This document shows positions 48,101 through 59,200 of a stretch of 64,000 bases of DNA, in pieces. The DNA lies in contig NC_071329.1 of the NCBI RefSeq assembly GCF_010183535.1, forward strand, positions 8,556,001-8,620,000, given 5' to 3'. Each line of letters begins with the position of its first letter. The first letter of the stretch is position 1. This DNA comes from Caenorhabditis remanei (taxonomy: Eukaryota; Nematoda; Chromadorea; Rhabditida; Rhabditidae). A program made the translations under genes and the position numbers. Below the pieces are notes generated by a model that saw only the letters and a list, made by a program, of their open reading frames with translations, searched no databases and was not told the origin of the DNA.

Positions 48101-50902
48101 TTACAGCATAAACGAGATTTTTTTCTTCTTTTCGCTCTTCGGTCTGCTTCCGTCGAAGTTGTAAATTTCGCGAACGATCTTTTGATAAGTGGGATTGTTT
48201 GAATCCGATGACGCGAACTTGTCCAACTCGGAACGGACGATCTGAAAAAAGAATGAATTGTAGGGAACTAGAATCTCGGGGTTTTTCATTTATATACTTT
48301 TGCTGATCCATTCTTATAGAGTTTAACCATCAAATCTTTTCCAATTGTTCTCACTTGAGGATCAGAAGTTCTGATGCATTTTGTCGAGAAACCAGCCACA
48401 ATTTTATCGGTAAGCCCGCTGAAAAATAAATTCAAAGTTATTTGAAGTCCCAAAAATATCTTACATTTGTTCATTAGGAACTGCATGAAGCTTCGTAATT
48501 ACTTCAACAAGAATTGCTCTTCCTTTCAAATTTTTCGAATTCGAACCGAGTAGTTTCGTAGCGTATGCTTTTCCAATTGAAGGAACCTTCGAAGCATCTC
48601 GGAATACTGTCAATGTCTCAGATACTAGTCGTTTTTCCTGAAATCCGGAAAGTTTTAGATGTCATTGTTAATTCAAACTTACACTAGACAAAACTCGAGT
48701 TGCCAAAATATCACTTGATTCAGAAGCGACTCGTTGAATATATCTTTCCAAATTCAACTCGAGAAGACGTGAAGTGCAAAAGTGATGCCATAGAAGAAGA
48801 ACGTCTTTGTATACATTGAAGAGTGGTTCCTTGAGTAAATGAGCCAGGAGACAATTGATACTTTCAAAGTATTTCGACGTTTTATCCGAGTTCAATGTGT
48901 CTATTTTCTCCCGAATTTCTTCGATTCCTTCTTTTCGGTTTTCGAAATGTTTTGAATAGATTTTGGCAATCTGAATCACAGTTTCTAAGTGTCAGAAACA
49001 TCACAAAACGTACAGTTTCCAAGCCAAACAGCGAAATTGCAGACCGAACATTTCCTCTCTGATCAGGTGGAACCATTGCAAGCACTTGATCTTCACTAAT
49101 ATCTTCCGTCGATTTGTCAACAAATTCTGGAGTTTCGTAATTCACAGATGATGATCTTTTCCGGTTTAATGCAGCTGGAACAATCATATTTTCCTTCTCC
49201 AGGAACTTATTGGTACCCATTCCGATGCTATTACTTCTTCCTGGAACTCAATTAAAATAGACTCAACAATTCTCAAAATTAGACTCACTTCTAGAAGAGG
49301 AAGCAGTACTTGGAGCCTTCTTGACCACTGGAGATGGTGTTCTTTTTCTCGAAACTTGAGAATTTGTAGTTGTTGGTCTAATTGGAACTTCCCAACTTGC
49401 ACTACTCCTTCTTGTTGATCCAGAATGGTTTGTCGATGGTCTTCTAGGTGTAACTGATACTTTCGAAGAGTTAGAAGGTGGTCGAGGTGGAAGAAGAAAT
49501 GCAGTTGATGGATCAGCAGATACTTCAGTTGGAGACAGATCTAAAACACGAAAAAGCTAGAAAACCATTGTAAAAATAAACAAAACCTACCGACTGGCTG
49601 GTAGAGTTTGGGCTTCGAAGGCACTTCTGAATTCTCCGTGAACAAGTTTTTGGGGCGATGAATCTCATCATGTCTTGGCTGAAAAAGGAAAACGTCTTCA
49701 AATTTATTTGAAAAATTACCATAGTATCCTCCAGAAGTTGAGGATCAACCGAAGCTAAAATGTTGGAACGGAGAGCAGTGATTTCATCTGGAAAACGTCA
49801 AAAAGGAATGTTTTTAAACTTTTGTCAGAAACTCACCTTGCAAATCATTAGCTCGTTGAAAATCTTCATCCATAATCGCTTCATTCTTATCATTTTCCAA
49901 TTCTTCCATTTCCTTCGTCGACTTTTTCAACTCTCGAACTGCCAGCTGAGCAGATTTCGCTAGCTTGAAGTCTTCATTCTAAAACTTCACACTTCAATTA
50001 TATGTTTCTTTTTCTGAATCTCACCGCCACTGCTGTCTGTTTATTCTTTTCAATTGCATGAATCATTGCTTGAAGTTCTTTTGAATACTTCTGATCCGGA
50101 ATCACATTTCTCGTTACACCAGGTTTGAATGCCCTCGGATCTATATCTAGAGATACGGAAAGTTCATTTTCAACTGGAAGATACTTCCCGAAAAGTTTCA
50201 CGTCTACTAGTCCAACCTAAAATCAACTTTTTTCCATCTCTCTGAATACAAAAGCTACCAAAGAATCCAAATTATTCACAACATCAATATGTGCTTCAGA
50301 GACATTCAAAATTAGTTTTGAGCACTTTTCATCAAGAAATATATTCTTCAGCTCGTACTTCTGATCATCCGTTTTACGACTTTTGAATTGAACTTCTCTG
50401 AAAATCAGATCAGTTTTGAAAGTAAAAATGAAATCAGTCAAACCCAATATATCCTTCCTCGTCTCGTTCAGAAAATATTCCAATCTTTTTGGCTGAAAAT
50501 AAGGTTGAATTGAGATCTCTTGGAGGTGACTTACGGATGAATTTATTATGAGCAACTATTTCAATCTTCTCAATTTCACTCTTCTGTCGGAGATGAAGTT
50601 CGATTTCTACCGGCAGTGAGAGAGATCTGAAATTGATTAGAAATGAAATCAAGAGCATTTTAGTTTTAGAATTGAATATAATGACTGAAAGAAGGAAATC
50701 AAATTCCTCGAGAACTTGATTTTGTCGAATTTCAAATCCAAATAACCATGAAATTAGAATGAATTATAGAAAAAAAAAGAATTTGATATCCCAAAAAAGA
50801 TCAGCAGACTCACTTCTCAGAAATCCATTGCTTCTCTACAAGATACTGTCGATCAGTGTTGGGAATTCCACCAATATGAGTGACGACATACTCCAGTTGC
50901 AT
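48101..50902 (-). CDS. CEP104-like centrosomal/ciliary microtubule protein
   Basis: I read fourteen exons (50814-50902, 50535-50626, 50444-50492, 50259-50397, 50025-50216, 49837-49978, 49720-49787, 49591-49678, 49289-49540, 49014-49240, 48683-48970, 48465-48637, 48298-48418, 48101-48241), which keep frame for 686 residues. The first 150 residues match the CEP104 jelly-roll-like domain (EIELHLRQKSEIEKIEIVAH, KNIFLDEKCSKLILN). A charged coiled coil follows (about 188-235, LAVRELKKSTKEMEELEND), then a Ser/Pro/Arg-rich linker (RPPSNSSKVSVTPRR) and an all-helical TOG-like array to the end (SKYFESINCLLAHLLKE, VRTIGKDLMVKLYKNG). Human CEP104 (925 residues) adds a C-terminal zinc-finger region that I do not see. 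CEP104 binds microtubule plus ends and ciliary tips. A TTTCAG about 30 bp before the ATG may be a trans-splice site. Confidence 0.7.
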
Positions 50903-51297
50903 TTTCGTAATATCTCTTTTTTGTTTTTGCAACTGAAACACGCCGTCTGGTGGACACAAAAAGTCATGGATACAGTTGCCAAGGTGAGGAAAACGAAGGG
51001 GATTGAATAATTTATTCGGGATGATGCAGACGGAAAATGAAGTAGAAAAACAAGAGAAAAAAGCGGAAAGACATTCGGAGAGAGCGTGAGAGTGAAGAAA
51101 GCTGGATATATACATACAAATAATATGAAATTAGGGGAGTTAATTAGGATTATTAATTAAGTTTTTTTGATATATTACTAACGGGAAAAGGGCGGAGAAA
51201 TGAGAGAGCTGATGAGCATATAAGGAAACTGCCGAGAATAAGAAAACTGGGTTTTTGAGAGAGAACAAAAGAAGAAAGAAAAAGTGGAAACGAGTGT
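50903..51297 (-). promoter_or_regulatory. intercistronic region: polyA signal then trans-splice acceptor
   Basis: Reading the minus strand, the phosphatase-like gene stops at 51298, an AATAAA lies at 51016-51011, and a GTGTTTCAG acceptor ends at about 50933, 78 bp further and about 30 bp before the CEP104-like ATG. That is the normal geometry of a two-gene operon. A plus-strand open frame at 50759-51010 has no support. Confidence 0.4.
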
Positions 51298-54036
51298 CTA
51301 GTACTGATATCCACCATTCTGTTGAGTTTGTTGTGGTGGGCTGATTGTTCGATGGAAGGATTCTGTTGTTGTCGTCACCTCGTACTGACGATCCCGGTTA
51401 CGACGATGACGTGGCATTGTGCCGTCAGCTCTCACCACATCTTCTTCGTATACTCTGCAAAAAGAGTGGAAGAGTATGAGAGCGTTGAGGAGAAAAGAAC
51501 TTACTCATATTCTTCCTTTACTGATGGAGCCTGAACACGTGGCAATCTGAACCAACTGAAGAAGGGAGACACTCGTTCTTCTTGCACAATTGGAGTACGT
51601 TCGACGGTTATGTGATAGACTTCTTGGAAGCAGAGAACACAATAACACTGGAATAAAAACAGTTACTTTAGATTTCTAATATAAGAAAAACTCACCAAAA
51701 ACCAAGCCATGAAAACTCCAATAACCCACGCAACCCAGATATCACGCCAATGATTTTTGTATCCATTGATACGTGAGAACGAGTCGACAATGCAGAGTCC
51801 GATGAAACCGAAAATAAGAAGTGGACGAAGAAGTGGAGCACCACGCAGGTTGATCATGTAGTAGATGTAGAGCTGAAATTGAATTTTAGTCATTTATGAA
51901 GGATGAAAAAAAACTGACAGATGCAAAACAAGCAGCGTATGATGAGACGACGGCGTGAAGAGATGGGAATGTGAGCCATGCGTAACGGAGTTCATCGGCA
52001 CCTCTGAAAGAAAAAAGTTATATTTCAGTATAATATAGAATTGGTAAAAAGTAGTAAAACTAAAAATAGTTCACCTGTAGTTGCAAGCAAGATGAGGAGA
52101 TGGAGATGGAGAGTGTTCCAATGGAGCTGTGCAGGCACTGGAAATATTAGAAGTTATTTTCAGAGTGATAGATTTTTGAAATATGGAATAGCTTGCGAGA
52201 AAAATCATAAACAAAAAACATACGTGATAGAAACATTGCAGAGTGACAAGAAGTACGGTCTCTGGTATCCAGTCATCAGCTTGATAGTGTCAACGAAAAT
52301 CTGAACGATCAAAAGACCGGCCAAATAGATAATGACGAAACGGAAAAGTCTTCTGGTGAAAAGATGAACTGGACATTCTCCACAGTTGGCGTAGACAATC
52401 TTCCTTGGCTTCGTACTGAATAGCCAGAACATAACTTCTCCAATCAGGATGACAAGTGGTGGGATTGTGAATGCAAGAGTGTAGAGTAAGGGATAGGAAA
52501 CGTATACATTGAAGTCTTCTGGTACAAAGTTTGGCTTGTAGAGGTGAACATCACGACAGTAGAACACACGGTGATGGTATGGGAAAACACTGGTGAACCT
52601 GAAAAAAATTTGCTGTTGTTTTCGGATTGTTACAGAGCTCTATCTCCTTTTCCAAAAATTATTTCATTTTTTAATGTGAAGCCTCAGCGATAGTGACAAA
52701 ATTGATCACAAACAATCACTCAAACATTTGGTTATATTTTGGTAATCATCGGCTTTGGTGTTGAGAGACGCACATTGACTACCCCTACTGCAGCAGCCGA
52801 CAACTTGCGGGTTCCGCCGCCCGCTATACTTTGTGTGTACGTTGGCCCCGCCCACATGTGGGCTGTGTAACATTGGCAAGGCTGTGGGGAAAGGAAAGCA
52901 ACTGATGAGTAAGAACAGTTACGTTATGAAAAAAAACGAGATTTGCTGATTAGAAAACTTCGAAAGAGCCAAAAATTGAAAATAATCCAGATTTTTATTC
53001 GTTGTACAGAATTATTTCTGTTTGGGAAATACCGTAAGAATTTCTCACAACGATTTTTTAAAAACTTCAGTATTTTTCATATCTAAAAAATATTTTTACT
53101 CCTTTCTCAACTTCAAAATCCTCAGAAGCATCTTGAAAATAAGAGTTTTGTTTCACTAGATGCCAAAGTTCTAAATGTTTCTTGTTGCACATTTTTAGTG
53201 AGTGCTCATCCTATTTCTCTTCTCCTATTTTGGGCAAAACAAACGAGTGAAGATGAAGAAGACAATGCGAAAAGCTTCCAAAATGGTCAAAGTATTGTGT
53301 TTGTTCAGCTTTTGGCTGACCGCACCCGACCCGTTGTTTTACACCGTTTCTCTCAATTTGCGACAAACACTTTTCTGTTTCTCTCTAATCAAAACTCAAG
53401 TAATTTCGAATGATAATGACCATTTGAGCCGAGCAAACAACAACTTTCTCTAACTCCTTTTCACCCTATTTGCCGTATTAATCTGTCACCCTCGATAAAG
53501 AACAATAAGGAACTGTCAAAGAATATAATAAGGGAAAAGAGAAAGAGAGATTACCTCAAGTAGTACCAAAGAGCAGCGAGACATGCAATTCCGACGACGT
53601 GAAGGACTGCAGATGGAAATATGAAATAGTTGATGTAGGCACGGGGTCGTGGAGCGGGTACTGTGGTCACACCTCCGTATTGGCTCGCCGAGAAAACCTG
53701 TGAAAATGAAAAAGGTTTATTAGTGAAGGGACCAGTGCTTGAAAACTTTAGAAACTGTTTATTGGTTGTAATTGAAGTTGCTATACTGGAACAACATTGA
53801 TTTGCTTTTGACAAAAGTTTCAACTATCGTTATTTCTAGATCTTTCCAAAAACTCTGAACTCAAACTTTTGAGAAGATTCGTTACAAACTTTAAACTAGT
53901 GAATGACTCACAAAAAATCAGAATTCAATTGAAATCCGGAATGTATTTGTTCAAATACTAGGACACCTTTTCAGATACTTTTTTCGCTTTTTCAAAAAAT
54001 TACCTCGGAGTGTGCCCGCGAAGGTGGCACGGACAT
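51298..54036 (-). CDS. phospholipid phosphatase-related (PLPP/PLPPR) membrane protein
   Basis: Exons 54004-54036, 53555-53697, 52224-52598, 52075-52137, 51919-52003, 51696-51872, 51505-51647 and 51298-51454 give 391 residues. Six membrane segments of the PAP2/LPP family are visible (AVLHVVGIACLAALWYY, LLYTLAFTIPPLVILIGEVMF, FVIIYLAGLLIVQIFV, and three after the second catalytic motif). Motif C1 is intact (K165 ... R172-P173 in KLMTGYQRP). C2 is PSLH (His221) instead of PSGH. C3 reads SRINGYKNHWRD, with Asn273 where the phospho-accepting His should be. Active LPPs need that His; the catalytically silent PLPPR proteins carry Asn there (YRNHWSD). The protein is therefore probably an inactive lipid-phosphatase relative, although C1 looks enzyme-like. 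The cytosolic tail is charged and Gln/Tyr-ending. Probably C. elegans T06D8.3. Confidence 0.85.
52780..52870. promoter_or_regulatory. GC-box, CCAAT and E-box palindrome inside intron 2
   Basis: The 956-bp second intron of the phosphatase-like gene contains GGGTTCCGCCGCCCGC, then TGTGTGTACG, then GGCCCCGCCCACATGTGGGC with a perfect CCCACATGTGGG palindrome, and CATTGGC (inverted CCAAT). The same kit of motifs precedes other genes in the window, so an internal promoter for a shorter isoform, or an enhancer, is plausible. Confidence 0.35.
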
Positions 54037-56260
54037 TTCGTTTCGCCCCGGAATTTTCGTGGTGGGGTCGTTTTTTGGTTTCTGGAATCCTTTTGATAGA
54101 TGTGAGTGGAAGACTTTTAAGAAGTATGGCAACGCGATTTAGATTGCCTTGATAAGAAAAAGATGATCATTAGGAAGATGAAGAAAATAAGTAAAAGTGG
54201 AGCTTGGGAAACTATAGAAATAGTTTGGGGTGATCAAATAAAAAATGGTTCAATGACGACATGAGTTTTGAAGTGACAAGATACAAGAAATGGGATGGGA
54301 AGAAACACAAAAATCGGAAAAATAATGAGTCATGATTTGAAAAATGTGTTGTCTGAAGGTGTGTCCTCTTCCGGAGAGAAGAATCATGAGTCGATCGATC
54401 GATGCTCAACTGCTCTTAGGGGGCGACCTGTTAGTGCGCGGATGCTTTCTCCGCAGAGCCCAGTCGACAGGTAGGCGGACGTATAACTAGCTTGTCTGAG
54501 TCTCCTGATCTTCCCTTATCTATTCACGCTGCGCTTCAGGCTGCGTACTGTACGTGGTGGGCAAACATTCAAAGAAGCTGGCGCTGCCTCGGATTCCCGA
54601 ATGACTAATGACTTATTTCTAGGGACAAAGTTTCAGTGTTTGAGAAAGCAGGTAACTAGTTTATATGTATATACATTGGAATGATCTTGGGAGTTATGCA
54701 TGATCAGCTCAAAAAGAAGAAAAAGAAAAAACTATAGGAACACTAAAGTTCTAACAACAATGGTTGAGAAGTCGTTAAATGTTACTTGAGAAAATTGAAC
54801 CAACTAGAATATGGAGACGGAACTTAGCTTTCATCACTAATAATTCGAAAAATGTTATTTTTGAAACTAAATCAAGGTTACATCAAAGTTATTCTAGCTC
54901 AGAATCTAAAAAATATTGCTACGATTTTGTTTTTTTTCCTGTATCTCACTAGGATGCAATAGTTCCAGGTGTAGTATAGAAATCCTTAGAAGATTTCACG
55001 TGAAATTTGTTCACTGAGAACTAAGAAGTTTCATTAAGAAATGACTTGTAGTTTGAACTACTCTAACTTTCCGAAAGAAGCTCTAGACAACTTTGCTTCG
55101 ACCCTTGAGATCTATCACTTCACACCTCTAACTCTTCTCTGCCAATGATCTCAATTACTTCCTCCCCCTTCTTGATAAATATCAGCGATCAAAAAGAAAT
55201 ACCGAGAGGGGAAAAGTTTTCGTCATCACCTCAAGAAAAAGAAAACTTGCAGCAGAAACACAAAAAGATAATCTGGACGACGAAGACGCGAGTGAGAGCG
55301 CGCATTTGTATGCACATTGGCGACAGACAAACTGACCGGCTCCGCTGCGGCAGTGAACCACTCGTCTCGAGACAGTACGCAATGTACGGACGAGAAGAGA
55401 TTTTTGCATGAAGGAGTTTACGGGGAGGTGCTCCTCTCCACGCGCACGCGGCATGTTCTTGCGCCGAGCTGAAGGTAGGACCTGTTCCATGTTGCGATTC
55501 GACTAATGCGTCTTAGACATACTCTTTTGTTAGGAGTGAGACACTCGATGATTTCTCGTCTATTGGGGATTGTTAATGGACATTCACAAGATACTGAATG
55601 GTTGACCTAACTGATATTGAACTGATTCAGAACTAGTGCGGAATACAATGACTCGGTTTAAACGAAAATCTTTGTGCGTTTTTGTAGTTTTTTTGTATAA
55701 TAAGCTCTTAAATGACCACTATCACGTGATTCAGTAGTTCTACCGTAGTTTCTGTATATTTGTGCTTGCCGAACTGAGAGAAACATGAGCAATTTTAAAT
55801 TTTAAAACCATTTATTTTGAAGCAAATATACAATCTCTTAAGGCGAACAAACAAGAAAAATAAAACCAGCTGAGAAGAAATGATCATCGGAGAAAAACGG
55901 GAGGGAAATGAAAACAAAGTTCATGGACACCGGTAGACATGGGCCATTGGGACAAAAAAGAAATGGATTGATTCGGATATAGGATGATAGAAGACAACAC
56001 GTGGCATAAATATTACGAGAAAAGAAAGAAGAGACAAACGGGGAAAACTAGCGATAGGCTACACGTTTCAGCAGGAAAAACGGCAGGGATAAATACGGAA
56101 AATAGAGAAAACAATTATGAGCAAATGGGCGAGTTGTTTAAAGAATTAATGAAGATAACTCATCATTAGAAGATAATGAAGCAAATGATTTGTCAACAGA
56201 GATTACAAAGTATTCAAAAGGACCTGAATTTTGAAGAATGGGTTAGAATAAGAATATGAA
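54037..56260. other. intergenic stretch between the phosphatase-like and proteoglycan-like genes
   Basis: About 2.2 kb. The left part should hold the phosphatase-like gene promoter: a TCGATCGATCGATG run near 54395 and a GC-richer block at 54410-54560. A second GC-rich patch lies at 55285-55480 (GAGAGCGCGC, GGCTCCGCTGCGGCAG, CACGCGCACGCGGC). The right 450 bp are AT-rich and contain the 3' flank of the large gene; TTTATT near 55811 is a possible polyA signal for it. No gene supported. Confidence 0.45.
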
Positions 56261-59200
56261 TTAATTGCCAGAACACTTTACACATTCGATACTAATTGGC
56301 AGCAGAGAGTCGTGGATTTGTGTGGCAACTTCTTGAGGACACGTTTCCTCGGTTACTGGTTCCCGAGTCATTGAGCAAATCTTTGTGTTGTTTTCATATT
56401 TGGCCATTGTGCATTTCATATCTGAGCACAGTTTGGCACAGTCTTGAACGTTTTCCGCTTTCTCATGAACCTTCATTGTTGGCATCGTCCTTGTTGGTGT
56501 TACCGGACGAATGTTGTAGGTACAAGCTGAAATTTAGAATTTAGCTGCGTCTGATTAGATAAGAGTTTACATGTGCATCTGATGCAAGACACCACGAATG
56601 GATGGAGAGCAGCGTGTTGGGGAACGAAGTCGGCGAGGTTACCGCAGACGACGTCGTCAGATGTTAGGAGACAAACTCCTTGAGCAATGGTTCCTGATGG
56701 AGATGGAATGAATCCAGCTGTTTTGCAGTGTTCCTGAAAAAAAAAACAATCAGAGAGGGTTTCTTAAAGAGATTCTTACAGTCTCAAAGCATTTTCTTGC
56801 ACAATCAGCTGGAGAAGAAGCAGGAACATCGTTCGTGATATTCAATTTAGGGAGACTAGCCACTGGGATGACTTGGAATTCTACTCTTCCGTCACATTTT
56901 GAGCTTACTCCTGTGAAAATAATTGAATACTTGGAAACTCGAGTGAGACAATTACCTTGGTGAATTGGGGCATTCTCAGAGCTGGATGGCTCATCAACAG
57001 AGAATGACGTGATGTCATGAGCCTTCTTCTCATCAGCTGAAATCAGAATTTTTGTTAGAGGATGTCATTAGTATTTACTACTTTTTAACTACGTCTACAT
57101 ACTGAAGAGATAAAAATTGGTTTTGAAAGTTGGTTGAAATTATTATCACTACGAGTTTATAGTATTAAAGTAATGATTGATTGAGGTGAGTACTGATGGA
57201 GGTGAGTGTTGATAGTCAGGGTTTCCGCTTATCCTAAGTAACTATTAGCAAAATTTGCTTTCTGAAGTTTATATTCCCACTTCGAATATGATAACTTTAA
57301 CTGAAATCTTGTTACAGTCGGCATAATTATCTTGTCTATCGTATTACAATGAATCCTTACTCAAAAATAAAATAACTTCGTATAACTTTTCCTTAACCAA
57401 ATGTATATATTTTTCACCAGACTTACGTATTTTTGGTGTGCTTTTTGGGTTGTGACATGAGTAACGTGATTCACAAGTGTTTGACAGAATTTTACAAGGA
57501 ACACTATCAAATAGATTAATCAGTGATTGATTGAACACACAGTTATGTATACGGTAGTAAGTGCGATTGGTCAGTTTTTCGGGTTTTTACATAGGGTTTA
57601 CAGAGGTCCACATAGGATTTTTTTTAGAAAGACTTTAGTTTAAATTTCTTTGAAATTTGTTCACATTAACATACCACACGTTACACAATCAATTGCGACA
57701 ACTTGATTGATTTTGGTGAAAGTCCACGAGGTGGTTGGGACAACATCAGTACAATTAGTGTCAAGATGGGCCGTCTTTTGATCTGCATAGTGCATCAGAC
57801 ACACAGGACGTGGGAATCGAGTGAATGCAGCACGAAGACACGAAGTCTCGTAGCACATACGAGCACAGTGCTCCAGAGAGAATGCGACGGCGTCACGTTC
57901 AAAGTGTTGACTCAGGTCGACCATCTCGGAGGCTACGAAACGGACTCTGCCAGTGGTGCACTCTTCAAAATATTAGGGGCGATACAGAAAACAAATTACT
58001 GAGAAGTTGGGTTAAAAACTATTAGAACAGAGGGGTTTGATAGCTAATCAAATAGGTTAAAAGTACGCGGACATACCATGTTTATTCTCAATTGCTTGAG
58101 GTAGTAGTCGTTGAATTGGACCTAGAATAGTTGTGATTGGTTAGTTGGGTTTTGTGATTTTAGAATGATTTAAAGACAGAAGTTAGTTTACTTACTAAGT
58201 TTTCGGTTGATTAGGTCTTGAGCAGCTTGAGATGTTGGTTTACGTGGTCTTCCGAGGACGAAATCTAGTCCTCCTGCCGCCAAAGCATCAATCAAATCCT
58301 GAAAACAGAAAATGAAGATTTATCAGAATTAATAGTTTTTACTTTCACAAGCTGAACAGGTGGCTCAGTCGTCGATTCAGAAACTTCTGTGGTGGTTGTT
58401 GGTTCAGCAGTTGTGCTGTCTTTCTTGGAAACATTATCTTCATAGTCATTTGTCTGAAAAATTAAAAATTGGCACTCGAAATTCAATATTTGTCACAAAC
58501 CTTTGTACCAGACTCTTCTTCCTCTTCTTCCTCATCTTCACTCTTTGGTTTTGGCTCTGAAGATGGAACAAATCCAACGTTATTAGGGAGATCTTCTCTG
58601 TGAGTGTCGCCGATTAAACTCTGAAAATTTGTTTCAATTCAACCAAATCCAACTAAATTTTTCTGACCTTATTAAACATGGTTTCATCAATACCCGTCAA
58701 GAATGCATTAGTATCAGATCCTTCCTCTTCAGAACCATCTTCATCGCTATCAGTAGTCTTTTCAGTTACAAATGATGAAGATTCAGTTGTTGATGATTCT
58801 TCATCCTTTGATTCAGCAGCAGCAGCAGCCCCACTTCCTTCAACATCAGAAGTGGTGGAAGATGATGAAACTGTTGTCGACTCTTCTCCACTTCCCTCTT
58901 CAACTGGTGTTTCAGAAGAGGTAGATGATTCAGAAGAAGATGATCCGGTGGTGGCCTCGATGTGTTCCTCTCCACTAGATTCGGCTGTAGCAATCGAAGC
59001 TTGGCTTGTCTCTAATGTAGTTGTTTCTTCTTCTCCACTTGATTCTGTGTTCTTTGTTGTCGACGAAACTGTTTCTTCTGCCGATACAGTACTGACTTTA
59101 ACTGATTCTTCAATGATAGTTTGAGCGGTGGTTTCAACACTGAAGGGCGTAGTTTCTTCACTTGTATCAGTTGTTTTCGTAGAAGGTTCAGTTGGTGCGC

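Noticed and set aside
53551..53823. Alternative start of the phosphatase-like gene inside the first intron
   Set aside because: The extra N-terminal residues read through a normal TTCACAG acceptor; a short first exon at 54004-54036 joins in phase instead.
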